From: Streptomyces zaomyceticus
Lineage (GTDB): Bacteria; Actinomycetota; Actinomycetes; Streptomycetales; Streptomycetaceae
Length of the DNA stretch: 34,935 nucleotides
Direction: 5' to 3'
Assembly: GCF_014656215.1 (NCBI RefSeq)
Contig: NZ_BNBZ01000050.1
Coordinates: 1 to 34,935 of the forward strand
The position numbers and the translations under genes were made by a program. The notes beneath the pieces are model-generated. The model was not told the origin of the DNA and did not search any database. It saw nothing but the letters and a program-made list of their open reading frames with translations. Numbering within the stretch: position 1 is the stretch's first letter; every line of letters begins with the position of its first letter. Positions 15,715 to 22,615 of the stretch are shown here, piece after piece.

Positions 15715-15761
15715 CTCCTCGTCTTGGCTTGCGGGGGTCTCCTCGTCGGGTGACGAGGAGA
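15715..15761 (-). promoter_or_regulatory. Hairpin able to compete for the ribosome binding site of the Rep-like gene
   Basis: In the minus-strand leader TCTCCTCGTC (15761-15752) pairs perfectly with GACGAGGAGA (15747-15738) over a 4-base loop. The sequence GACGAGGAG recurs at 15723-15715 as the ribosome binding site itself. The first arm can therefore pair either within the hairpin or with the ribosome binding site, giving mutually exclusive structures. Confidence 0.5.
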
Positions 15762-16045
15762 GGGACGCTTCTCGAAGTTCTGGGAGCTGGACTCCTTTCT
15801 TTGGGGTGGGCGTCTTGTTTGCAAAGGGCTGCTGTATGGCGGCTTTTTGGTTCCTGGCAGAACCTGTTTGTTCGCGTATCTGGGTTGGCACCCAGAGCGG
15901 GGCCTCGCCCGTCGAGTTGGCGCTCGGCGGGCGGTGTTGTGACAACTCCCGGTCCTCAGCGGTGACCTGCTGAGGCAGGGCTGGTGTCACGTTTCCTGCT
16001 GTATGTCTTTCTTCACTCTTCGCTCTTCCCTCGCGCACCGAGCAC
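15762..16045. other. Noncoding leader region upstream of the Rep-like gene
   Basis: No gene is visible. The segment CAGAACCTGTTTGTTC at about 15859-15874 faintly resembles the iteron-like half-sites near the telomere but lacks the second arm. The promoter of the minus-strand Rep-like gene should lie here, as should the 3' end of the AfsA gene's transcript. Confidence 0.4.
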
Positions 16046-16996
16046 TCAGAGTGCGCTGATGTCCGTGACCTCGGTCGTCGCGTTGAACGCGAACGAGCCG
16101 CCCTGGAGGGCGTTGACACGGATCGTACGGCGTCCGAGGGAACCCTCGGTGCCGTCGACCGTCTCCGCCTCGATCCAGCACGGCTCGTCGAACTCGACGT
16201 AGCGGTTGAACGAGATGTCCATCGACGTCGGTATCGCGGGTCTCCCCAACGGCTGTGTCGCGTGGGCCGCCTGACGGACCGCCTCCAGGAGAACCATGCC
16301 CGGTACATGGTCCACGGCGTGGTCGAAGAGGACCGGGTGGCTGGTGTCGGCCCGGAGCTGCCAGCGGCGGCGTTCCTCGGTGGGCGACAGGACGATGTCC
16401 TGCTGGCGAAGCCGGCCCACGCTGCTGCGCGAGACGGGCTCCGGCGGCTGGGGGACGGCTGCGAAGATCTCCGCGATGTCACTGCGTCCGGCGCGCATCC
16501 GCTGGTAGACGGCGGGGGAGTGGCAGCCGAACCGGGTGCTGACCATGGCGACCAGGGAGTCGTCGCGGACGACTTCCAGGTGCATCGTCATCATGGCCGG
16601 GAGCTGCTTGTGGTAGCGGATGTCCGAGACCACCGCGTGTATCTGCAGGTCGGCCGGGGTGCGCTCGATGTACAGGGCTTGCGGGTTGATAGCGAACTGC
16701 AGGCGGGACCAGCTGAGCTGGTAGCCGAAGGGGACGTGGTACGCGACGTGCGTCAGCAGCGGGAACGTCTGCCGCACGGTCTCGCAGAGCAGGAGCGGGT
16801 CGTGCAGGTCGTGCTCCGGCACATAGAAGCTGTGGCTGCGGGGCCACTGTGCGCTGACCGTGAAGGCGTCGTGGCCGACCTTGTTCCATCCCGTCAGGAA
16901 CACCTCCGACAGGGCTGCGCGGTGCACGTACTCCTTGGCGACCGTCGTGGTCAGCGCCGAGCGTGGCACGGCAGGACGTTCCGATGTGATGAGCAT
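16046..16996 (-). CDS. AfsA-family gamma-butyrolactone (A-factor-type) hormone synthase
   Basis: 316 residues from ATG 16996, with GGGGAGAGG just upstream. AfsA proteins condense a beta-ketoacyl-ACP with dihydroxyacetone phosphate, the first committed step to diffusible butyrolactone or butenolide signals. Two hotdog repeats are visible. The first covers about residues 22-150 (KEYVHRAALSEVFLTGWNKV onward). The second covers about residues 205-315, with TSHPVLFDHAVDHVPGMVLL and EAVRQAAHA, then SFNRYVEFDEPCWIEAE. The length fits the family. It is divergent from the receptor gene at 17113 with 116 bases between, the classical synthase-receptor arrangement, and the operator candidate at 17065 lies in that gap. 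Confidence 0.92.
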   Translation of the reverse strand: MLITSERPAVPRSALTTTVAKEYVHRAALSEVFLTGWNKVGHDAFTVSAQWPRSHSFYVPEHDLHDPLLLCETVRQTFPLLTHVAYHVPFGYQLSWSRLQFAINPQALYIERTPADLQIHAVVSDIRYHKQLPAMMTMHLEVVRDDSLVAMVSTRFGCHSPAVYQRMRAGRSDIAEIFAAVPQPPEPVSRSSVGRLRQQDIVLSPTEERRRWQLRADTSHPVLFDHAVDHVPGMVLLEAVRQAAHATQPLGRPAIPTSMDISFNRYVEFDEPCWIEAETVDGTEGSLGRRTIRVNALQGGSFAFNATTEVTDISAL

Positions 16997-17064
16997 GCCT
17001 CTCCCCTGGGGCGTGCGTATGTGAAGGCTCCGGGTGGTGCTTTCGGTTCCTGGAGCCGACTTGT

Positions 17065-17088
17065 AAAATAAGGGCGTTCGTTTTTTTT
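17065..17088. promoter_or_regulatory. Candidate autoregulatory element (ARE) over the receptor promoter
   Basis: AAAATAAGGGC faces GTTCGTTTTTT, an imperfect inverted repeat (7 of 11 positions symmetrical) of the type bound by ArpA/ScbR receptors. It starts inside a likely -10 hexamer TAAAAT (17064-17069) that has a possible -35 TTCGGT 16 bases upstream, so binding would block transcription of the receptor gene. The core GGGCGTTCG (17072-17080) recurs at 19631-19639. Confidence 0.55.
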
Positions 17089-17112
17089 GTCGAGAGAGGA
17101 AGGTCCAGTCCG

Positions 17113-17742
17113 ATGGACGAGCCGAAGCAGGACCGGGCCGTCAAGACGCGGGAGGCGATCCTGCACGCCGCCGCGGAGGTCTTCGACACCTACGGCTACA
17201 GCGGCGCCAGTATCAGCAAGATCATGGAACGCGCCCAGGTCACCCAGGGTGGGATGTACTTCCACTTCAAGTCGAAACTGGGCCTGGCGCAGGCGGTGTT
17301 GGCGCACCAGCAGGAGTTCGTGCACTTCCCGCCGACCGGTCACGACGGTCTGCAGCTCCTCATCGACCTCAACTTCTTCCTCGCCCGCGAGCTGCAGACC
17401 AACGTGGTCTTCCGGGCCAGCGTCCGGCTCGCCGTCGAGCAGGGCGACTTCGGGATGCGGGACGACACGGCCTACCAGGAGTGGGTCGAACAGTTCTACG
17501 GACTGCTGTGCGCGGCACGCGAGAAGGGGGAGCTGCTGCCGGGCGTCGACGCGCGGGAGTTCGCCAACGTTCTGGTCGGTGCCTACAGCGGTATCCAGGT
17601 GTTCTCGAACGTTGCCTCCGGGCGCGCCGACCTCCCCTCGCGACTCGCCTCGATGTGGCGTTACCTGCTGCCGGCGATCGCCACTCCGCAGGCCATCGCC
17701 GAGCTCCGGTTCCCCCAAGGCGTACAGAAGTTCGCAGCGTGA
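17113..17742 (+). CDS. Gamma-butyrolactone receptor-type TetR regulator (ArpA/ScbR-like)
   Basis: 209 residues from ATG 17113, with GGAAGG about 9 bases upstream. The N-terminal DNA-binding domain reads RAVKTREAILHAAAEVFDTY, GYSGASISKIMERAQVTQGG and MYFHFKSKLGLAQAV, characteristic of the ArpA subgroup of TetR regulators. The C-terminal ligand pocket domain includes a tryptophan in AYQEWVEQFYGLL, in the region where receptors stack against the lactone. Such proteins repress promoters until the hormone binds. It is divergent from the synthase and followed, with a GTGA overlap, by the dehydrogenase gene. It probably represses itself and the nearby transposase-like gene; that link rests on the shared site core only. 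Confidence 0.9.
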   Translation: MDEPKQDRAVKTREAILHAAAEVFDTYGYSGASISKIMERAQVTQGGMYFHFKSKLGLAQAVLAHQQEFVHFPPTGHDGLQLLIDLNFFLARELQTNVVFRASVRLAVEQGDFGMRDDTAYQEWVEQFYGLLCAAREKGELLPGVDAREFANVLVGAYSGIQVFSNVASGRADLPSRLASMWRYLLPAIATPQAIAELRFPQGVQKFAA

Positions 17743-18746
17743 GAACCGTCCGCGTGGTGTTGACGGGGGCCACCGGATTCATCGGATCGGCCGTTTTACG
17801 GGAGCTGCGCCGGCTGCGCGAGGAGCGGGGGCACTCCTTAGCCATCCGGGCGGTGGGACGGCGTCCGGGCGCCGGCCTGATCGGCGTCGACCCACTCGTC
17901 GGCGCCGGACAAGCCGGTGCCGGACAGGCCGACTCCGACGAGTGGGCCGACGCCGATCTCGCGGATCCGCGCACGCTCGCGGGGGTCTGCGAGGGGGCGG
18001 ACGTGCTGCTGCATCTGGCCGCGCTCGTGGCCGCCGACGAGGAGTCGTGCGTCGCCGTCAACGTGCGGGGAACCGAGGCTCTGATGGCGGAGGCCGTACG
18101 TGCCGGGGTGGACCGGTCGGTGCACCTGTCGACGGCCGCGGTCTACGGCCTCGGGCCGTACCGGGGGATCGCCGTCGACGAGGTCGTGCCCGCTCCCGTT
18201 TCCCCCGCGAGCCGGACCCGGCTCATCGGTGAGGCCCATGCGCTCGCGGCCGGGGCGAGCGTGCTGCGGCCCGGCCTCGTGCTCGGGGCGGGCGACCGGT
18301 GGGTCGTGCCCGCGCTCGCCGAACTCCTCGGTGCCGTCCCGGCCCTGTGGGACGGGGGCCGGGCGAGGATGTCCCTCACCGAGGTCGGTGATCTGGCCCG
18401 GTTGATCACGCACGCCGGACTGACCGGTGCGCCGGTCGGCGGCCGCATCTGGCACGCGGGCCATCCCGAGCCGGTGACCCTCGCCGCGCTCGTCGAGACG
18501 CTGGCACGTGAGGGAATCGTGGCCGCGCCGGAGCGGACGCTGCCGCTGGCCGCCTGCCTGGAGCAACTGCGGTCATCGGAAACCCGCTTGAGTTCGCGAC
18601 AGTTCTCGCTGTTCGCCGAGGACTTCTGGTTCGACAGCCGGGAGGTCTGGAGTGCCGCCGGGTGTCCCGCGGGTCCCGGTCCGCTGGACCGGATGGCCTC
18701 GTCAGCACAGTGGTATCGGGACCTGCTGAAGGGCCGGGCGGCCTGA
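17739..18746 (+). CDS. NAD-dependent epimerase/dehydratase (SDR), possible hormone-tailoring enzyme
   Basis: 335 residues from GTG 17739, which overlaps the receptor stop codon. The extended-SDR fold is evident: VVLTGATGFIGSAVLREL (dinucleotide-binding GxxGxxG at residues about 10-16), LLHLAALVAAD, NVRGTEALM and the catalytic region STAAVYGLGPYR. Such genes often accompany AfsA homologues (JadW2-like context), where they may reduce or finish the lactone signal. The active-site YxxxK lysine is not obvious after AVYG, so activity may be altered. Two leucines, residues 20 and 34, are encoded by TTA (17796-17798 and 17838-17840), which makes translation dependent on the bldA tRNA in Streptomyces. 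No TTA was noticed in neighbouring genes. Confidence 0.82.
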   Translation: MRTVRVVLTGATGFIGSAVLRELRRLREERGHSLAIRAVGRRPGAGLIGVDPLVGAGQAGAGQADSDEWADADLADPRTLAGVCEGADVLLHLAALVAADEESCVAVNVRGTEALMAEAVRAGVDRSVHLSTAAVYGLGPYRGIAVDEVVPAPVSPASRTRLIGEAHALAAGASVLRPGLVLGAGDRWVVPALAELLGAVPALWDGGRARMSLTEVGDLARLITHAGLTGAPVGGRIWHAGHPEPVTLAALVETLAREGIVAAPERTLPLAACLEQLRSSETRLSSRQFSLFAEDFWFDSREVWSAAGCPAGPGPLDRMASSAQWYRDLLKGRAA

Positions 18747-18766
18747 TGATCACGGCTGCCCGGCCC
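18731..18766. terminator. Bidirectional terminator between convergent dehydrogenase and TetR genes
   Basis: GGGCCGGGCGGCC (18731-18743) pairs with GGCTGCCCGGCCC (18754-18766), a 13-base stem with one wobble and a 10-base loop. It overlaps the end of the dehydrogenase gene and lies 10 bases from the stop of the opposing gene. Confidence 0.75.
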
Positions 18767-18775
18767 TTACGGCGC

Positions 18776-19417
18776 TCAACTCCTCTCGGCAGGGCTCTCC
18801 GTGGCGCCCGTCTGCCGCGGAACGGTCGGCCCCTCGGCCGAGACGCCCGCGAGCGCCAGTCGCCACACCCGCTTCAGCTGGGCGACCGCGCTCTCGAACG
18901 CGGGGTCGGAACCCATCCGGCTGCGCAGGTACGCCTCGGCGCCACTGGTCAGATGCTCCACCAGCGTCGTGACGTCCGCCGGCAGCGCGTCCGTGTGAAG
19001 TTGACCGCTTTCGTACGCCCGGTCGAGCAGGCTGCGGACCGTCGGCAGCCAGGCGTCCGACCAGGACACCGTGGACGGCCGCTCCCGGCTCAGCCGGATC
19101 GCGGAGCGCACCGCGGGTTCCTGTTCCATCAGCCGGGTCAGCTCCAGCGTCAGGTCGATCACCATGCGCAACGGCGTCATCGGTTCGGCCGCCAGGCGTT
19201 CGAGCGCCGCCACGGTCACCGACCTGCCCTCTTCCTGTACGGCGTCGGCCAGATGGACCTTCGTCGGGAAGTGGAACGTCACGGCACCTATCGACAGGCC
19301 GGCGGCCTTGCTGACCGCCGACAGCGAGGTGCCGTCGTACCCGTAGCGGTCGAACTCCACCGCCGCCGCCTGCAGCAGGGCCTGGCGCGTACGCACGGCC
19401 CTCTCCTGTTTCACCAC
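18776..19417 (-). CDS. Second butyrolactone receptor-like TetR regulator
   Basis: 213 residues starting at tandem GTG codons (19417 or 19414), with GGGAGA about 8-11 bases upstream. The N-terminus, KQERAVRTRQALLQAAAVEF then DRYGYDGTSLSAVSKAAGLS and IGAVTFHFPTK, is again ArpA/ScbR-like but distinct from the first receptor. The effector domain includes RPSTVSWSDAWLPTVRSLLD. In Streptomyces a second member is often a pseudo-receptor that binds antibiotics or intermediates instead of the hormone (ScbR2/JadR2 type). That role is possible here but cannot be decided from sequence. It is convergent with the dehydrogenase gene and divergent from the transposase-like gene. Confidence 0.87.
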   Translation of the reverse strand: MVKQERAVRTRQALLQAAAVEFDRYGYDGTSLSAVSKAAGLSIGAVTFHFPTKVHLADAVQEEGRSVTVAALERLAAEPMTPLRMVIDLTLELTRLMEQEPAVRSAIRLSRERPSTVSWSDAWLPTVRSLLDRAYESGQLHTDALPADVTTLVEHLTSGAEAYLRSRMGSDPAFESAVAQLKRVWRLALAGVSAEGPTVPRQTGATESPAERS

Positions 19418-19617
19418 ACCATCTCCCGAAGAGGGCTGTCTCGTGGGGGACTCATGACCACCTTCCTGTCCAAGGCTTGCCTCTTTCTGTCGTGGCGGAC
19501 AAGGCCGAGTTGCCCAAGCCGTCTTGGATTTGTGCAGGTCACAGCGGTGTGGATCACCGGCCCGTGGGGCCTCGAGGGAACCGACTTGCCGAAGTGCATG
19601 CGGCCACTCACCTGAGT
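19418..19617. promoter_or_regulatory. Divergent intergenic region upstream of the second receptor
   Basis: Noncoding DNA that should hold the promoter of the minus-strand TetR gene. No perfect inverted repeat was found. Confidence 0.4.
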
Positions 19618-19650
19618 CACAAAAAAAAGAGGGCGTTCGCTATCATTTTA
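19618..19650. promoter_or_regulatory. Candidate ARE over the promoter of the transposase-like gene
   Basis: A run of A (19620-19628) precedes GAGGGCGTTCGCTATCATTTT. The core GGGCGTTCG (19631-19639) is identical to the site in front of the first receptor and is likewise flanked by A-rich and T-rich arms. TATCAT (19641-19646) could be the -10 box, so a bound receptor would block transcription of the gene starting at 19697. Confidence 0.5.
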
Positions 19651-19696
19651 GCGTGGTCGGCAGTCGCAGGCCGAGAGCAGGGGGAGGGAACGAGCC

Positions 19697-20911
19697 ATGA
19701 CCGCGCACGCTCTGACGACGCATCGCCCGTCGGTGCCGGATTTCGCCGAGAGAATCTTCGAGTGTCTGCCGAGGGCTGACCAGCGCCGCTGGGCCCAGAC
19801 CTACATCGAGGGGCTGCTCGCCACCCCGGGCAAGAAGTCGGTGCGCAATCTCGCCGCGGCGGTCTCGGCCTCGCCGGCCGCCTCCCAGTCGCTGCACCAG
19901 TTCGTCAACGCCAGCCCCTGGGACTGGATGCCGGTCCGCGCGGAGCTCACCCGGTGGGCCGAGCAGCAGATGGCCCCGCGCGCCTGGGTGATCAGCCAGG
20001 CCGTGCTGCGCAAGCGCGGCGAGAACTCCTGCGGCGTTCACCGCAGGTTCCTTGCCGCCACCGGCCGCTCGGTGACCTGCCAGGTCGGCGTCGGGATGTT
20101 CCTCTCCTCGTACGACCGTGCCCAGCCCGTCGACTGGCGCCTGCTGCTGCCCGGCTCCTGGGGGAAGGACCCCGAGCGGCGCAAGCGCACCCGGATCCCC
20201 GCCGATGCCGGACCGCGCACCGTCGAGCAGCACGCCCTCGACCTCGTCGACACCCTCTGGGACGTCAGCAGGACCGCCCCGCTGCCGGTCGTCGCCGACC
20301 TGGACGCCCTCGGCGGCACCAGCGCGACCGCCCTGGTGCACGGACTGGCCCTGCGCGGACGTGACTTCGTCGTCGCCGTCCCGGACACGCTCCAGGTCGC
20401 CGCCGGCCGCCACCTGCGGGTGCAGCGTCCGCAGCAGAGGGGCGACGGCCAGGGCCCGGTGCTCGCGGCGCGCAACCTGTTCGAGTTCGACGCGGGCACC
20501 CTGACCCGGATGGAGAAGGTCATCCCCTGGGGCGGTCGCGGCCGGCACATCACCGTCATGTCCAGCTTCGTGCGGCTGCCGCAGACCGGCCCGGGCGGGG
20601 AACGGATCCACCGCACCTACCGGCTGTTCGCGGTCCGCCCCGACAACGGCCGCCGCCCGGTCCAGCTGTGGCTGACCAGCCTCACCCACGCCCGCCTGGA
20701 GTCGGTGCTCGCGCTGACCAGGACCCTGGCGCACGCGGACGAGTCGGTGCGGGAGATGAGTGAGGACTTCGGACTGCTCGACTTCGAGGGCCGCTCCTTC
20801 CCGGGCTGGCACCACCACATGACCCTGGTGTCCGCCACGTACGGCTACAGCAGTCTGCAGCGCACGCACCAGCCGACCGGTGGCGGCGAGCGGATGCTGG
20901 TGGCCGCCTGA
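19697..20911 (+). CDS. IS701-type transposase-like protein, probably domesticated
   Basis: 404 residues from ATG 19697, with GGGGAGGGAA upstream. The fold follows IS701-family DDE transposases: NLAAAVSASPAASQSLHQFV NAS near the N-terminus, KRGENSCGVHRRFLAATGRS then VTCQVGVGMFLSS, PVVADLDALGGTSATALVHG, and near the end FGLLDFEGRSFPGWHHHMTL. The second Asp (D201) and the C-terminal Glu (E364) positions are kept. The usual first Asp of the VxDDTG motif is replaced by Ser-Gln (residues 100-101, context WVISQAVLRKRG), so cleavage activity is probably lost. No terminal inverted repeats or target duplication were seen. It sits between regulators at the cluster edge and may act as a DNA-binding regulator. 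Confidence 0.8.
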   Translation: MTAHALTTHRPSVPDFAERIFECLPRADQRRWAQTYIEGLLATPGKKSVRNLAAAVSASPAASQSLHQFVNASPWDWMPVRAELTRWAEQQMAPRAWVISQAVLRKRGENSCGVHRRFLAATGRSVTCQVGVGMFLSSYDRAQPVDWRLLLPGSWGKDPERRKRTRIPADAGPRTVEQHALDLVDTLWDVSRTAPLPVVADLDALGGTSATALVHGLALRGRDFVVAVPDTLQVAAGRHLRVQRPQQRGDGQGPVLAARNLFEFDAGTLTRMEKVIPWGGRGRHITVMSSFVRLPQTGPGGERIHRTYRLFAVRPDNGRRPVQLWLTSLTHARLESVLALTRTLAHADESVREMSEDFGLLDFEGRSFPGWHHHMTLVSATYGYSSLQRTHQPTGGGERMLVAA

Positions 20912-20956
20912 CGTGAAAGAACCCGGGACGACTTCGCCAACTCGGGTTCTTTCACG
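20912..20956. terminator. Perfect 14-base stem-loop after the transposase-like gene
   Basis: CGTGAAAGAACCCG (20912-20925) and CGGGTTCTTTCACG (20943-20956) are exact complements around a 17-base loop, directly after the stop codon. Probably a terminator. Because it lies only 28-72 bases before the HxlR start it could also be an operator. Confidence 0.6.
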
Positions 20957-20983
20957 CAACCCGCCCCGCCCTAGAGTGAGCGC

Positions 20984-21427
20984 ATGCTGAAGCACACGTA
21001 CGAGGGACAGGACTGCAACCTCGCCCGGTCACTGGAGGTGATCGGCGAACGCTGGACCCTGCTGATCATCCGCTCCGCGTTGCTCGGCACCTCCCGCTTC
21101 GACGGGTTCCTCGCGCACCTCGACATCGCGCGCAACGTGCTCTCCAGCCGGCTGGCCCGGCTGGTGGAGCAGGAGATCATGGAGCGGGTGCCTTACCAGG
21201 ACAAGCCGGTGCGCTACGAATACCGGCTCACCCCGGTCGGCCGCGACCTGACCCGGGCCGTGATCGCCCTCATGCAGTGGGGCGACCGCAACCTGCCGCA
21301 GGAACTGGGCCCGCCGCGGCGCGCCGACCACATCGGCTGCGACGGCTTCGTCCACGTCGAACTGCGCTGCGGCTCCTGCGGGCGCGCCGTGCACGACGAG
21401 GAAGTGGACGTGCGCCGCATCCGCTGA
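20984..21427 (+). CDS. HxlR-family transcriptional regulator
   Basis: 147 residues from ATG 20984. The winged helix is typical: CNLARSLEVIGERWTLLIIR, SRFDGFLAHLDIARNVLSSR, LARLVEQEIMERVPYQDKPV, then RYEYRLTPVGRDL. HxlR proteins are dimeric regulators that often respond to reactive aldehydes, quinones or disulfide stress through a cysteine near the N-terminus; here Cys11 is in that position. A C-terminal CGSC pair (about residue 125) adds possible redox or metal sensing. TAGAGT lies seven bases upstream of the ATG and no ribosome binding site is visible, so the mRNA may be leaderless. It precedes the enediyne genes by about 110 bases and is a candidate for their direct control. Confidence 0.88.
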   Translation: MLKHTYEGQDCNLARSLEVIGERWTLLIIRSALLGTSRFDGFLAHLDIARNVLSSRLARLVEQEIMERVPYQDKPVRYEYRLTPVGRDLTRAVIALMQWGDRNLPQELGPPRRADHIGCDGFVHVELRCGSCGRAVHDEEVDVRRIR

Positions 21428-21535
21428 ACACCGGGGGGCGGAGAGCAACGGGGAAGATGCCGCCGGTTGTCCGGCGCACCCACGATGGCAGCCCCCGCCG
21501 CCCTGACCGAAAGCGGCGCGTACGAGGAGGCGTCC

Positions 21536-22513
21536 GTGCCCGCACTGGGAGCGCTGCGCAGGCTGTTGATGGCCCCGTCCCTGGACGACGTGAGCTTCGC
21601 CGGGCGTGGATTCACGGTCGAACCCACCCCGCTCACCCAGCAGCTGGAAGCCGTGCCGCAGGCCGTGGTGACCGGCTTCGAGTGGGGCATCGAGGACAAG
21701 GACCTCGCCACCACCGAGCGCAGGCTCGCGCTCATCGCCCCGCTCAACCGGGGCTTCGCCTACGAGGGCGCCACCATGGCCTGCGCCATCCGCGACACCA
21801 TGGGCCCCGGCGGGCACCGCGCCGCCGACCTGATGCGCGGCGGCGGCCGGCCGCACATCTTCCTGAACTACATCGGCATCGGCTTCGCCATGGCCAAGCT
21901 GCCCAGGCCGCTGTGGAAGAAGCTCGTCCCCACCCTGACCGAGCCCGACCTCTACCCGGCGATGAGCTGGCTGTGCGTCGACGGCTACGGCTTCGACCGG
22001 GCCTACTTCGACACCGACACCTGGGTCGGCGGACAGCGTCTGGACGCCCCCTACGACTGGGACGGCGACCCCTCCTACTGGCAGCGCGCCTTCGACCAGG
22101 GCGTCGGCCGCGCGCTGTGGTTCATCCACGGCGGACACGTCGGCAACGTCTCCGCCGCGGTACGGGCCTTCGCCGGTGACCGCAGGGCCGACCTGTGGAG
22201 CGGGGTCGGCCTCGCCGCCACCTTCGCGGGCGGCAGCACGCCCTCGGACCTGGCCGCGCTGCGCGCGGAGGCCGGCGAGCTCGCCGGCCACCTGGCGCAG
22301 GGCTCGGTGTTCGCCGCCAAGGCCCGCCACCACGCCGGGTTCGTCCCCGAGCACAGCGAGGCGGCCGTCGCCGCGTTCACCGGGCGCACCGTCGAAGCGG
22401 TCGCCCGGCTCGCCGACGACTGCGCGGCCACCGACCCCGAGCAGGGCGCGGGACCCGCCTACGAGGTCTGGCGGCGGAATGTGCGGACGCAACTCGGTGC
22501 CCTCGTTGTTTGA
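21536..22513 (+). CDS. unbL: Enediyne core protein UnbL (DUF1702 family), first copy
   Basis: 325 residues. The start GTG 21536 was chosen because GAGGAGG lies 5 bases upstream and because the product then aligns from its first residue with the second copy (VPALGALRRLLMAP against VSSVFGAFRRRLLTP). An in-frame ATG at 21485 would add an unmatched Ala-rich tail. Shared blocks include NRGFAYEGATMACAIRDTMG, NYIGIGFAMAKLPRPLWKK, WLCVDGYGFDRAYFDTDTWV, FDQGVGRALWFIHGG and GPAYEVWRRNVRTQL. UnbL proteins are signature members of the conserved enediyne cassette. Their exact biochemical role is unknown, though they are linked to polyene processing into the enediyne core. Confidence 0.88.
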   Translation: MPALGALRRLLMAPSLDDVSFAGRGFTVEPTPLTQQLEAVPQAVVTGFEWGIEDKDLATTERRLALIAPLNRGFAYEGATMACAIRDTMGPGGHRAADLMRGGGRPHIFLNYIGIGFAMAKLPRPLWKKLVPTLTEPDLYPAMSWLCVDGYGFDRAYFDTDTWVGGQRLDAPYDWDGDPSYWQRAFDQGVGRALWFIHGGHVGNVSAAVRAFAGDRRADLWSGVGLAATFAGGSTPSDLAALRAEAGELAGHLAQGSVFAAKARHHAGFVPEHSEAAVAAFTGRTVEAVARLADDCAATDPEQGAGPAYEVWRRNVRTQLGALVV

Positions 22514-22615
22514 GCACATCTGAAGTAGACGCCCCTCCGGGCCCGCTGGCTAGATTCGATTCGCTGGGGGAAATCCAGGGATTCGAGTGGGATTCGAGAG
22601 GGGCGGTCTACTGCC
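22514..22615 (+). promoter_or_regulatory. Intergenic gap with GATTCGA direct repeats
   Basis: The largest gap in the enediyne operon. GATTCGA occurs at 22553, 22580 and 22591, the last two as GATTCGAG spaced by 11 bases (one helical turn). This could be a binding site or an internal promoter. GAGAGGGG at 22596-22603 serves the downstream GTG. Confidence 0.35.

Noticed and set aside
20912..20956. The perfect stem-loop considered as the terminal inverted repeat of an insertion sequence
   Set aside because: No matching copy was found on the other side of the transposase-like gene; a terminator or operator is the simpler explanation.
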